DNA of 64,000 nt from Bacteroidales bacterium UBA1374 (GTDB lineage: Bacteria; Bacteroidota; Bacteroidia; Bacteroidales; UBA932): positions 1 to 64,000 of the forward strand of contig DBRG01000014.1 of assembly GCA_002305545.1 (NCBI GenBank), given 5' to 3'. This document shows, piece by piece, positions 35,692 to 44,772 of the stretch (positions within the stretch are counted from its first letter, which is position 1; every line of letters starts with the position of its first letter). The notes under the pieces are model-generated. The model did no database searches. It saw only the letters and a list, made by a program, of their open reading frames with translations, and had not been told where the DNA came from. The translations under genes and the position numbers were made by a program.

Positions 35692-37479
35692 ATGAAAAAG
35701 ATCAACATACTTGGAATTATCGCACTGGCTGCCATCATGATGGCAGCGTGCTCGGATTTTCTTAAAGAGCAGCCCCGCTCTTCCCTTACACCGGACTATT
35801 TCACGTCCGATGCGGGTATCGAGGCAGGTCTGACTGCTGCTTACTCTGCGCTCCGTTACCAGTACGGACCGGAAGGAGCCATGTCCATCACCGTTGTGGG
35901 AACAGATGAGTTCACCTATGGTGGCGACGGCTCTTCCATAGAGATCAACAACTACGGCAGCGCCCTGTTCAACAACGGCCACCTTCAAACACCCTGGAAC
36001 AGGAACTTCACCTATATCAATACGTGCAACGGGATCATCGAGTTCGGCTCCGAAGGCGGAGATCCCGGACTCATTGCCGAAGCAAAATTTCTCCGTGCAC
36101 AATATTACTACAACCTGGTGACCACCTTTGGCGGTGTACCGCTGGACCTGGGCTCCGGAGAACTTAAATTCAATACAACCCCCAGCACCACCTCCACCAG
36201 GAACACGGAAGAAGAAGTATATGCCGCCATGTTGCAGGATTTCAAGGATGCATTTGAAAACCTTCCCTATACCCCCTCCCGCACAGGGGCTGTGGCCAAA
36301 TCGGCCGCTTTGCATTACATTGCCAAAACATACCTGGCCCTGAAGGACTACCAAAATGCGCTTGTCTACGCAAAAATGCTTATTGATGATGCCGAGGGAG
36401 CGCGCACTTACGGGGCATACCTTCTGCAGGATTTCCGGGATGTCAACCGTGATGGCAACGAACACAACCCCGAAGTGCTTTTCCTTGTGGAACACACCGG
36501 GGCCAGTTACGAATTTGACGAAAGCGGCGAAGGTGCCATGAATGGCCCTGAAAGCGGGCTGAAAGAAAACAGGGCAAATTTCATGATGTGTCCCTATTAT
36601 GAAAACCAGGGACTTGTCAACGGCAATAAACCCCTGACAAGGACCATTGAATACGGCCGCGGATGGAGGCGTTTTATGCCTACACCCTGGTTGCTCAATG
36701 TGGCTTTTGCGGAGAAATTGCATGATTCCCGTTACGACGCTTCTTTCCAAAAAGTATGGTATGCCACGGTTGAGGTGGAAGGAGATCATGGCAAGACACT
36801 CCATGTTGGAGACACTGCATTCTATATGCCTGGCTATGAGATGAGTGTTGCAGAAAAAACAGCTTTTGTCAAACGTACCGGGGCCCGGGTTTACCTGCCG
36901 TCGGATTATGAGCCCGATGCCGACGGTGGTACCAAGAAACGACAGATGTTTCCGGCCAACCTCAAAATGGCAGCCCCTTCACGCAATGGGGTGAATGACG
37001 CATCAAACCGTCCTTTCCTGGTTGCAAAACTCTCTGAAACCTATCTTATTGCAGCAGAAGCAGCCCTTCTTTCGGGTGGAGACCCCACACCGTATATCAA
37101 TACGCTGAGACGCAGGGCAGCTTACAGAAATCCAGATGATTACAAGGGATATGAAAATGCCCAGGACGGGGCGGCAAATCTGGCCAAAATGGGATACGAT
37201 TACCAGGCGGCACTTGCAGCCATGACCGTTACAAGGGATCAGATAGACCTGGATTTTATCCTGGATGAAAAGTCCAGGGAACTCTGCGGGGAACAGCTTC
37301 GATTCTTTGACCTTGCCCGCACTGGAAAACTGGTGGAACGGGTACAGCTGTATAATCCAGAGCAACCAGCTAAGGCAAATGTACGGGATTTTCACAGGTT
37401 ACGTCCCATTCCCCAGTCTCAGATAGACCTGATGACCGATGAGAACAAGGCCAATTACCAGAACCCGGGTTACAATTAA
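35692..37479 (+). CDS. susD: SusD-type xylan-binding lipoprotein
   Basis: The lipoprotein signal runs to the Cys in MMAACSDFLKEQP. The segment AKFLRAQYYYNLVTTFGGVPLDLG and the C-terminal LDEKSRELCGEQLRFFDLARTGK are family motifs. At 595 residues it is longer than the other SusD in the window, and the extra length lies mainly in the second half. It should form the hinged lid over the SusC barrel. It is separated from susC by 2 bases and from the xylanase gene by 17. Confidence 0.94.
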   Translation: MKKINILGIIALAAIMMAACSDFLKEQPRSSLTPDYFTSDAGIEAGLTAAYSALRYQYGPEGAMSITVVGTDEFTYGGDGSSIEINNYGSALFNNGHLQTPWNRNFTYINTCNGIIEFGSEGGDPGLIAEAKFLRAQYYYNLVTTFGGVPLDLGSGELKFNTTPSTTSTRNTEEEVYAAMLQDFKDAFENLPYTPSRTGAVAKSAALHYIAKTYLALKDYQNALVYAKMLIDDAEGARTYGAYLLQDFRDVNRDGNEHNPEVLFLVEHTGASYEFDESGEGAMNGPESGLKENRANFMMCPYYENQGLVNGNKPLTRTIEYGRGWRRFMPTPWLLNVAFAEKLHDSRYDASFQKVWYATVEVEGDHGKTLHVGDTAFYMPGYEMSVAEKTAFVKRTGARVYLPSDYEPDADGGTKKRQMFPANLKMAAPSRNGVNDASNRPFLVAKLSETYLIAAEAALLSGGDPTPYINTLRRRAAYRNPDDYKGYENAQDGAANLAKMGYDYQAALAAMTVTRDQIDLDFILDEKSRELCGEQLRFFDLARTGKLVERVQLYNPEQPAKANVRDFHRLRPIPQSQIDLMTDENKANYQNPGYN

Positions 37480-37496
37480 CAGTAAATAATCCTACT

Positions 37497-40094
37497 ATGA
37501 AGAACATATTATCCATATCAATATTAGTGGCAGGAGTGCTGTTTGTATGCAGTTGCCATCCGGAAGAGCCGTTCCACAAAGGAAGTGCTTTTCCAAAGAC
37601 AAGTGATGCAATCACCCTGGCCTCGGCAGGCGAAGCCAAAGGCGTGAATATGGGGGTTGGCATCGGTTACGAGCCCTTTATGAACACATCAAATTACGCC
37701 GATATTGCATCAAAGGAATTTAAAAACGTTACCTTTGGGTATCAAATGAAACACGGTGCCATTGTCGGAGATGACGGAAGCCTGAACTTTGGGGTTACTG
37801 ACGGGTTGGTTGCGGCAGTCCAGGCAAAAGGTCTGGGTATTTACGGCCACACGCTGGTCTGGCACCATAACAACAATGGTAATTACCTGCGCGGGATTGC
37901 AGGCGGTGGGGGACAGCAGGAGTTCACCAACATCATCAGCAACGGTGATTTTGAAACAGATGCTTCCGGCTGGTCTATCTGGAACGGGGATAAGACACAA
38001 AGCCTGCATTGCACCAACCTGGCCTATGTTTACGAAGGCAACGGATGTATGCAGTTTGTCAATGCCTCGGACAATCCCGGCGGCCAGTGGAAAGGACAGA
38101 TAAACAAGCAATTCGATATCCCTGTGGTAGAAGGCCATGTTTACCAGGTCACCTTTTTTATACGGTGCCTGAGCGGATCCGGGTCCGGGCGTTGTTCAAC
38201 CAGCGGTACAGCCCATTACCAGGGTGATTTTGATGTATCTGCCGATTATAAAAAGATCACCTGGGAGTTCACGGCAGCTGGCGGGGAGACCGGATTATGC
38301 TTTGACATGGGAGCAAAGGCAAACACCTATTACATTGACAATGTTAAAGTCATAGACACCCAGGAAGAGTTCGAGGATCCGAATGCTGCCGTGGATCTGA
38401 TACCCAACGGAAGTTTTGAAAAAGATGCCACAGGCTGGACCATCCTTAACGGAGACAAGACCCAGAGCCTGTATTGTACCGATGCGGCTTTCGTATATAA
38501 AGGGAATGGGTCCATGCAGTTTGTCAATGCTACCGACAATCCCGGCAGCCAGTGGAAAGGCCAGATAAAAACGAGTTTCAGCGGACCCATTATTGCAGGG
38601 GACACGTACCAGCTTTCCTTCTATATCCGTTGCGCAACCGGAACAGGGTCCGGACGTTGTTCCACCACAGGCAATCCGCAGTATCAGGGTGATTTTGAGG
38701 TAACCACTGAGTACAGTAAAATCACCTGGGAGATTGTGGGCAAAGAAGGGGAGGATGGCTTGTGCTTTGACCTGGGAGCCAAGGCCAATACGTATTATAT
38801 TGACGAGATCAAACTGGTTAACCAGACCGATCCCTCCAACGGAACTGTCATCAATAACGAGATCCCCAACGGAACGTTCGAAACAGATGCCGGAGGCTGG
38901 ACCATCTTTAACGGGGACAAGACGCAGAGCCTGCATTGTACTGACATGGCCTATGTTTACGAAGGGAATGGCAGCATGCAGTTTGTCAATGGGTCTGATA
39001 ATCCCGGGGGTCAGTGGAAAGGACAGATCAACACGCCTTTTGTAAGCAGTACCCTTACCGAAGGGGAAGATTACATTCTTTCTTTCTATATTAGATGCAA
39101 GAACGGCACAGGTTCCGGACGTTGTTCCACTACCGGCAGTGCCCACTACCAGGGTGATTTTGATGTTTCAACTGATTATAAAAAGATTTCCTGGGAATTT
39201 AATGCAGACGGTGGAGAAACCGGGATGTGTTTTGACCTGGGCGCAAAGGCCAACACCTATTATATTGATAATGTGGTACTGAAGCTCAAATCCCTGGACG
39301 AGGGTGATGACGGTGAAATCGGAGAAGATGTGATAGAGTCGCTGGATGCCGCCATGAACGAATGGATTACCTCCATGGTAACAAAATACAAAGGAGTAGT
39401 TTCAGCCTGGGATGTTGTCAACGAACCCATGGCAGACGGGAACAGCGGAGTGCGTACCAGTGTCACCGATGACCAGGCTTCGGAAGGAGACATTTTCTAC
39501 TGGCAGGATTACCTGGGCAGGGATTATGCCGTAAAAGCATTTGAGTATGCCCATGCAGCCGATCCGGAGGCCCTGCTGTTCATTAACGATTACAACCTGG
39601 AATACAATCCGGTCAAGCTCGACTCACTCCTGGCATTCGTTCAGGAAGTGCAGGCCAAACTGGATGCAAACGGCAACGGTGCCCGCATTCACGGGATTGG
39701 AACCCAGATGCACACTTCTTATATGGCCTATGCCGGCATTGCCCCCATGTTTGAAAAACTGGCTGCCACGGGTTTGCTCATCAAGGTGAGTGAATTGGAA
39801 GTCAAACTCAATACCGGCAAGAATACCGGATACGTGCTGACCGATCACGACCAGGATTTCCAGGGTGCCATGTATGAGTACATTATGGATTGTTATCTGG
39901 AGTATGTTCCCCAGGAACAGCGTTACGAATTCACCATCTGGGGAATCAATGACGGGGAAAGCTGGGTGAACGAACCCCAGAAGGGACTTTATTATTATCC
40001 GTTATTGTGGGACGATCAATACAAAAAGAAGCCGGCCTATTACGCCCTGATGAAGGCATTGGGGGTGGAGCCGGAAAATATAAATTTAGAATAG
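37497..40094 (+). CDS. GH10 endo-beta-1,4-xylanase with three tandem CBMs inserted in the catalytic domain
   Basis: The secreted lipoprotein (LFVCSC-HP) cuts the xylan backbone. The GH10 barrel starts at about residue 40 (KGVNMGVGIG, HTLVWHH) but is broken at about 140. Three carbohydrate-binding modules of the CBM4/CBM22 type follow at about 144-285, 299-440 and 454-596, each opening IPNG-F-x-D-GW and containing QFVNA-DNPG-QWKGQI. The barrel then resumes. The acid/base is E643 in WDVVNEPM and the nucleophile is E766 in KVSELEVK. The split barrel resembles Prevotella Xyn10C and Bacteroides intestinalis Xyn10A, where as I recall the insert holds fewer modules. The DNA repeats have a period of about 465 bases. 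Confidence 0.92.
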   Translation: MKNILSISILVAGVLFVCSCHPEEPFHKGSAFPKTSDAITLASAGEAKGVNMGVGIGYEPFMNTSNYADIASKEFKNVTFGYQMKHGAIVGDDGSLNFGVTDGLVAAVQAKGLGIYGHTLVWHHNNNGNYLRGIAGGGGQQEFTNIISNGDFETDASGWSIWNGDKTQSLHCTNLAYVYEGNGCMQFVNASDNPGGQWKGQINKQFDIPVVEGHVYQVTFFIRCLSGSGSGRCSTSGTAHYQGDFDVSADYKKITWEFTAAGGETGLCFDMGAKANTYYIDNVKVIDTQEEFEDPNAAVDLIPNGSFEKDATGWTILNGDKTQSLYCTDAAFVYKGNGSMQFVNATDNPGSQWKGQIKTSFSGPIIAGDTYQLSFYIRCATGTGSGRCSTTGNPQYQGDFEVTTEYSKITWEIVGKEGEDGLCFDLGAKANTYYIDEIKLVNQTDPSNGTVINNEIPNGTFETDAGGWTIFNGDKTQSLHCTDMAYVYEGNGSMQFVNGSDNPGGQWKGQINTPFVSSTLTEGEDYILSFYIRCKNGTGSGRCSTTGSAHYQGDFDVSTDYKKISWEFNADGGETGMCFDLGAKANTYYIDNVVLKLKSLDEGDDGEIGEDVIESLDAAMNEWITSMVTKYKGVVSAWDVVNEPMADGNSGVRTSVTDDQASEGDIFYWQDYLGRDYAVKAFEYAHAADPEALLFINDYNLEYNPVKLDSLLAFVQEVQAKLDANGNGARIHGIGTQMHTSYMAYAGIAPMFEKLAATGLLIKVSELEVKLNTGKNTGYVLTDHDQDFQGAMYEYIMDCYLEYVPQEQRYEFTIWGINDGESWVNEPQKGLYYYPLLWDDQYKKKPAYYALMKALGVEPENINLE
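37930..39285 (+). repeat. Three ~465-base direct repeats encoding the CBM insert
   Basis: The modules start near 37930, 38395 and 38860 and share long similar stretches at the DNA level, such as the segments coding NGDKTQSL, GNG-MQFVN and GSGRCSTTG. They arose by in-frame duplication and are a likely site of recombination or assembly collapse. Confidence 0.85.
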
Positions 40095-40110
40095 ATAAAA
40101 ATAAAGCTTT

Positions 40111-42699
40111 ATGAAGAAAGCATGTTTCGTTGTTTTATGTGTCTGGTTAGTTTTAGGGAGTTGTAAACCGGCATACCAGAAGGAAAACCTGTCATTCCAG
40201 GAACGGGCCGAGGACCTGGTTTCACGGATGACACTCGAGGAGAAAGTATCACAGATGACCCACGAGTCGTCTGCCATCGAAAGGCTGGGTGTGCCGGAAT
40301 ACAACTGGTGGAATGAGTGCCTGCACGGGGTTGCCCGTGCAGGCCGGGCCACCGTTTTTCCCCAGGCCATAGGCATGGCCGCCATGTGGGATAAGGAAAT
40401 GATGTTTCGGATAGCCACGGCAGTCAGTGACGAGGCCAGGGCCAAACACCACGACTTCCTGCGGCAGGGCAAACGGGGAATATACCAGGGCCTGACATAC
40501 TGGACACCAAACATCAATATTTTCAGAGACCCCCGATGGGGAAGGGGCATGGAGACATACGGGGAAGACCCTTACCTGACAGGTGAACTGGCCGTGCAGT
40601 ATATCAAGGGTTTACAGGGAGACGATCCCAAATACCTGAAACTGGTTGCCACGGCCAAGCACTTTGCTGTTCACAGTGGTCCTGAATCTACCAGGCACAG
40701 CGCCGATGTCCATCCCAACCAGCGTGATTTTTACGAAACGTATGCTCCGCACTTTAAAAAGGTAGTGCAGGAAGGCGGGGTTTGGTCCGTCATGGGCGCC
40801 TATCAGCGCCTTTGGGGAGAACCTTGCTGCGGCAGCTTTTTCCTGGGTTCTTTGCTCAGGGACAGGTGGGGCTTCCAGGGCTACATAGTTTCTGACTGCT
40901 GGGCCATCAAGGATTTCTACGACAAAGGAATGCATGAAATTGTGGAAACACCGGCAGAAGCCGCCGCCCTTGGAGTAAAGGCAGGCACTGATTTGAATTG
41001 CGGGATTACATATCCTTACCTGGTGGAAGCCGTGGAAAAGGGGTATATTGAAGAAGCCCTCATAGACACGGCCGTTCAGCGCCTGATGCTGGCCCGGTTC
41101 AAACTGGGAATGTTCGATAAACCCGGGAAAGTCCCGTACAGCAAAATACCCATAGAAGTGGTTGAAAGTCCGGAACACGTTTCCCTTGCCAGGGAAGCAG
41201 CCCGCAAATCAATTGTCCTGCTGGAGAACGACGGCACACTCCCTTTCACCAAAGAAGTGAAAAAAGTGGCGGTCATCGGGCCCAATGCCGATGACCTTGA
41301 AGTGCTCCTGGGCAACTACAACGGTTATTCCAGGAATCCCGTCACCCCGCTGGCCGGAATAAGGAACAAATTGCCACAGGCCGAGGTCTCCTTTGCGCAG
41401 GGATGTGCCCTGGCCGCCGGCCTTCCTTATTTACGAACGGTTCCTTCCGGGGTGTTGTTCACAGACATGCAGATGACACAACCAGGCCTTACGGGACATT
41501 ATTACAACAATTCATTGTGGGAGGGAGATCCGGTGCACATGCGCACAGACCAGACCATTGATTTCACCTGGTGGGACAAAGCCCCTTTTGAGGATATGAA
41601 CGCGCGGAATTTTTCCGTGGAATGGTCCGGAGTGCTTTGTGTGCCCGAATCGGGACGGTATGTAATGGGAGCAGAAGCCTTCAGTGGCTGCACCCTTACC
41701 CTGGACGGAGAAGAGCTGATTAACAGGATTGACGGCCACCACGCCAGGAAGGAATATGAATACGTGCAACTGGAAGGGGGTAAACCTTATGCCCTGACCC
41801 TCCGATATGTCCAGGATGATACGGAATATGCCACCATGAGGCTGCTGTGGGAAGCCCCCCAGGAGAATTTGCTGGCAGAAGCACTCGCTTCGGCTTCGGA
41901 GAGTGATCTGGTGATCCTTTGCCTGGGACTCAGCCCGTTACTTGAAGGGGAAGAAATGAAGGTCAAAGTGGACGGATTCAACCAGGGAGACCGTCTTGAC
42001 ACAGGACTTCCCGCAACCCAGCTGGAACTGGTAAAAGCAGTGAAAAGACTCGGCAAGCCCACGGTCCTGGTGTTATTGAACGGCAGTGCGGTAAGTTTTG
42101 ACAAGGAGGTCAAATCCCTGCCGGCCATCCTTGAAGCCTGGTACCCCGGACAGGAGGGAGGAAATGCCATAGCCGACGTGATCTTTGGGGACTATAATCC
42201 ATCCGGGAAACTACCCGTCACTTATTACCAATCCATAGACCAGATTCCCGTATTTGAGGAATATGCCATGGAAGGCAAGACATACCGGTTTTTCCGGGGC
42301 CAGCCGCTCTATCCCTTCGGATACGGCCTGAGTTACACAACTTTCGCATACGAACCCCTTAAGATACCGGAAAGTCTTCCCTGCGGGATCCCTGCAGACA
42401 TATCGTTTCAGGTGACCAATACCGGAGAAAGGGACGGTGAAGAAGTAGTACAGGTTTATATATCTTTACCCGATGCTTCCAACCCGGTTCCCATAAAAAC
42501 ACTTCAGGGATTTGAAAGGATCCACCTGAAAGCCGGCGAGAGCCGTATAGTGGATTTCACCATAGTTCCTGAACAGATGGCTTCACTGGATGACAACCAG
42601 GTATGGGTTGTGGAAGCAGGTAAACTTGTCCTGGAGGTGGGCGGCAGGCAATATGCTGTCCGTCTGGAAGGCGATACCGTGTTTATACCTAATGAATAA
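40111..42699 (+). CDS. GH3 beta-glycosidase with PA14 insert (probable beta-xylosidase)
   Basis: This lipoprotein (LVLGSC-KP) has a GH3 N-terminal barrel with the nucleophile D262 in GYIVSDCWAI. It is followed by the alpha/beta sandwich (about 370-600), which is interrupted by a PA14 domain at about 450-590 (GLTGHYYNN, WSGVLCVPESGRYVMGAEA). A fibronectin-III-like domain ends the chain (VQVYISLPDAS...LQGFERIHLKAGE). Length is 862. In a xylan locus the likely role is release of xylose from xylo-oligosaccharides, but GH3 also includes beta-glucosidases. The gene is 16 bases after the xylanase gene, and the esterase gene starts 8 bases before its stop. Confidence 0.92.
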   Translation: MKKACFVVLCVWLVLGSCKPAYQKENLSFQERAEDLVSRMTLEEKVSQMTHESSAIERLGVPEYNWWNECLHGVARAGRATVFPQAIGMAAMWDKEMMFRIATAVSDEARAKHHDFLRQGKRGIYQGLTYWTPNINIFRDPRWGRGMETYGEDPYLTGELAVQYIKGLQGDDPKYLKLVATAKHFAVHSGPESTRHSADVHPNQRDFYETYAPHFKKVVQEGGVWSVMGAYQRLWGEPCCGSFFLGSLLRDRWGFQGYIVSDCWAIKDFYDKGMHEIVETPAEAAALGVKAGTDLNCGITYPYLVEAVEKGYIEEALIDTAVQRLMLARFKLGMFDKPGKVPYSKIPIEVVESPEHVSLAREAARKSIVLLENDGTLPFTKEVKKVAVIGPNADDLEVLLGNYNGYSRNPVTPLAGIRNKLPQAEVSFAQGCALAAGLPYLRTVPSGVLFTDMQMTQPGLTGHYYNNSLWEGDPVHMRTDQTIDFTWWDKAPFEDMNARNFSVEWSGVLCVPESGRYVMGAEAFSGCTLTLDGEELINRIDGHHARKEYEYVQLEGGKPYALTLRYVQDDTEYATMRLLWEAPQENLLAEALASASESDLVILCLGLSPLLEGEEMKVKVDGFNQGDRLDTGLPATQLELVKAVKRLGKPTVLVLLNGSAVSFDKEVKSLPAILEAWYPGQEGGNAIADVIFGDYNPSGKLPVTYYQSIDQIPVFEEYAMEGKTYRFFRGQPLYPFGYGLSYTTFAYEPLKIPESLPCGIPADISFQVTNTGERDGEEVVQVYISLPDASNPVPIKTLQGFERIHLKAGESRIVDFTIVPEQMASLDDNQVWVVEAGKLVLEVGGRQYAVRLEGDTVFIPNE

Positions 42700-44761
42700 T
42701 ATGTCAAGAAATGTTCTGATAGCCTTATTCTTGGTTTTATGCGCCGGTTCCTGCTGGATGACATCCGACAAGGAACCGGTTGCTGCTTTAGGCTTATTAC
42801 AGGAAGACCAGTACAACGCACCGGTCATTTTGCCAAAAATACTGAGTGACGGACTGGTCCTGCAGCGCGGTAAAAAAATCCCTGTCTGGGGAAAGGCCCC
42901 TGCCGGTGTCCCGGTAAAAGTAGAATTTGCCGGCATGGAGCAATACACCCGTGCCGACGTGAGCGGGAATTGGAACGTTTCTTTTCCCGCAATGGGTCCC
43001 GGAGGCCCTTATACATTGAAAGTCAACGATCATCTTGTGAATGATATCCTGGTGGGGGATGTGTGGCTGTTTTCCGGGCAATCCAACATAGAGTTGCAGG
43101 TCCGCAGGGTGGCCATCCGGTATCCGGACCTGGCAACCACCTATACCAACGCACACATTCGCGAATTCCGTACAACGACGCATTATGATTTCCAGGGACC
43201 TTTATGGGATGTGCAGGTGGGTCGGTGGAAGCAATGTATTCAGGAAGAGATTCCGGAATTTTCTGCACTGGCTTTTTTCTTTGGCATGGAATGGAATCAG
43301 AAGCATAATGTTTCTGTAGGGTTGATAGTCAACGCTGTAGGAGGATCTCCGCTGGATGCCTGGCTGGATGAAGCCACGCTCCGTGGATTTCCCGGACCCA
43401 CGGGCCCCGATCATTATCCAAAACGGCTCTCTGACCTCAAGCGCGATACCTGGGTTGACAGTGTAAAACAGTCCGAGACCCGGGCCATGGCGCATTACCG
43501 CTCTTTATTCACTTCCGATCCGGGGCCGGAGGGATCCCGGGGATGGATCGCTTACCGGGTGCCTTCATTCTGGAACCAGGAAGAAGCAACGCCCCGGGGA
43601 CCGTTGTCCCGGCTGCCCGGCTCGGCCTGGTTTAAAAAAGTATTTCACCTGACCGAAGCACAGATCAGCCATGCAATGGAAGGAGCTCCGGACCGGGACG
43701 GGATGCTCATCCTGGGCACCATGACTGACGCCGACAGAACGTTCCTGAACGGTACCCAGGTAGGATCTACAGGATACCAATATCCACCCCGTATCTATAC
43801 CATACCAAAGGGTCTGCTCAAACCCGGAAAAAATGAATTGCTTATCCGCCTGGAAAATTATTGGGGGCCCGGAGGTTTTACTTCCGGCAAGGATTATGCG
43901 CTTTACATTGGAGCGGCGCATCCGTTTTACGCTATGGCAGATACCGTTTCCCTGGAGGGAGATGACTGGATGGCGCGCATGGGAAGTACCCTGACAGCTG
44001 ACGATTCCCCGTACCCTGCCACTACTACATGGCACTACCAGCCGGCCGGTCTGTACAATGCGCTGCTGGCTCCTCTGACACAGCTTCCCCTAAAAGGTGT
44101 CATCTGGTACCAGGGAGAAAGCGAAATAAACAGGCGGGATTACGATCAGATGCTTTGTGCCCTGATAGACCGCTGGCGCAATGACTGGAATGACAAGGCA
44201 CTTCCGTTTGTTATAGTGCAGTTACCCAATTTTATGAAAGATCATGCACCCTGGCCTGTGGAAACAGACTGGGCAAAGCGCCGGGATGAACAACTCTCAG
44301 CCTCCCGGGCAAGAAAACATACGGCATTGGTGGTAACCCACGATATAGGGGAGTGGAATGATATTCATCCGCTCAACAAAAAAGATCTGGCACAACGCGT
44401 ATTTTCAGCTGCTGAATACCTGGGTGCCTCGAACAGGAAGGCCCCTTTGTCTCCCCTGCCGCAAAATGTTGTACTGAGAGGAAACAGGGTGTTGATCACC
44501 TTTTCTTATGCCGGGAAAGGCCTTACAACAAAAGACGGCCTTGATCCTGCCCATTTTGCCCTGGCCGACGGACAGGGACGCTATTTCAGGGCAAGTGCCC
44601 GCATAATTGGAAAAAAGAAGGTAGCCGTTTGGTGCGTGGAAGATTTTGTACCACGGGCAGTTAGATACGCATGGGCAAACGATCCTTCAGAAGCAAACCT
44701 GCAGAACGATGCAGGATTGCCTGCCCCCACCTTTCAATGTAACCTGGACGATAGTAAATAA
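42692..44761 (+). CDS. Sialate O-acetylesterase-family SGNH esterase (probable acetyl-xylan esterase)
   Basis: This 689-residue SGNH/GDSL hydrolase is exported by a lipoprotein-like signal (VLCAGSC). The nucleophile block is FSGQSN (S131), followed by GGSPLDAW and WYQGESE. The catalytic Asp/His pair is probably in EWNDIHPLNKKD. A beta-sandwich insertion (about 295-430, LNGTQVGSTGYQYPPRIY) splits the SGNH core, as in family members. In this operon it should remove acetyl groups from xylan. The frame is open upstream to 42590, but ATG 42692 overlaps the GH3 stop by 8 bases and precedes the signal peptide. ATG 42701 is the alternative. Confidence 0.9.
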   Translation: MNNMSRNVLIALFLVLCAGSCWMTSDKEPVAALGLLQEDQYNAPVILPKILSDGLVLQRGKKIPVWGKAPAGVPVKVEFAGMEQYTRADVSGNWNVSFPAMGPGGPYTLKVNDHLVNDILVGDVWLFSGQSNIELQVRRVAIRYPDLATTYTNAHIREFRTTTHYDFQGPLWDVQVGRWKQCIQEEIPEFSALAFFFGMEWNQKHNVSVGLIVNAVGGSPLDAWLDEATLRGFPGPTGPDHYPKRLSDLKRDTWVDSVKQSETRAMAHYRSLFTSDPGPEGSRGWIAYRVPSFWNQEEATPRGPLSRLPGSAWFKKVFHLTEAQISHAMEGAPDRDGMLILGTMTDADRTFLNGTQVGSTGYQYPPRIYTIPKGLLKPGKNELLIRLENYWGPGGFTSGKDYALYIGAAHPFYAMADTVSLEGDDWMARMGSTLTADDSPYPATTTWHYQPAGLYNALLAPLTQLPLKGVIWYQGESEINRRDYDQMLCALIDRWRNDWNDKALPFVIVQLPNFMKDHAPWPVETDWAKRRDEQLSASRARKHTALVVTHDIGEWNDIHPLNKKDLAQRVFSAAEYLGASNRKAPLSPLPQNVVLRGNRVLITFSYAGKGLTTKDGLDPAHFALADGQGRYFRASARIIGKKKVAVWCVEDFVPRAVRYAWANDPSEANLQNDAGLPAPTFQCNLDDSK

Positions 44762-44772
44762 ATCAATACATA

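Noticed and set aside
35686..36804. 372-codon open frame on the minus strand opposite susD
   Set aside because: It has no recognisable domain, is Cys/Phe/Gly-rich in an unnatural way, and lies wholly opposite a certain SusD gene. It is a by-product of codon bias.
42590..42691. Upstream extension of the acetylesterase frame
   Set aside because: The extension lies inside the GH3 gene and would place residues before a clear lipoprotein signal peptide.
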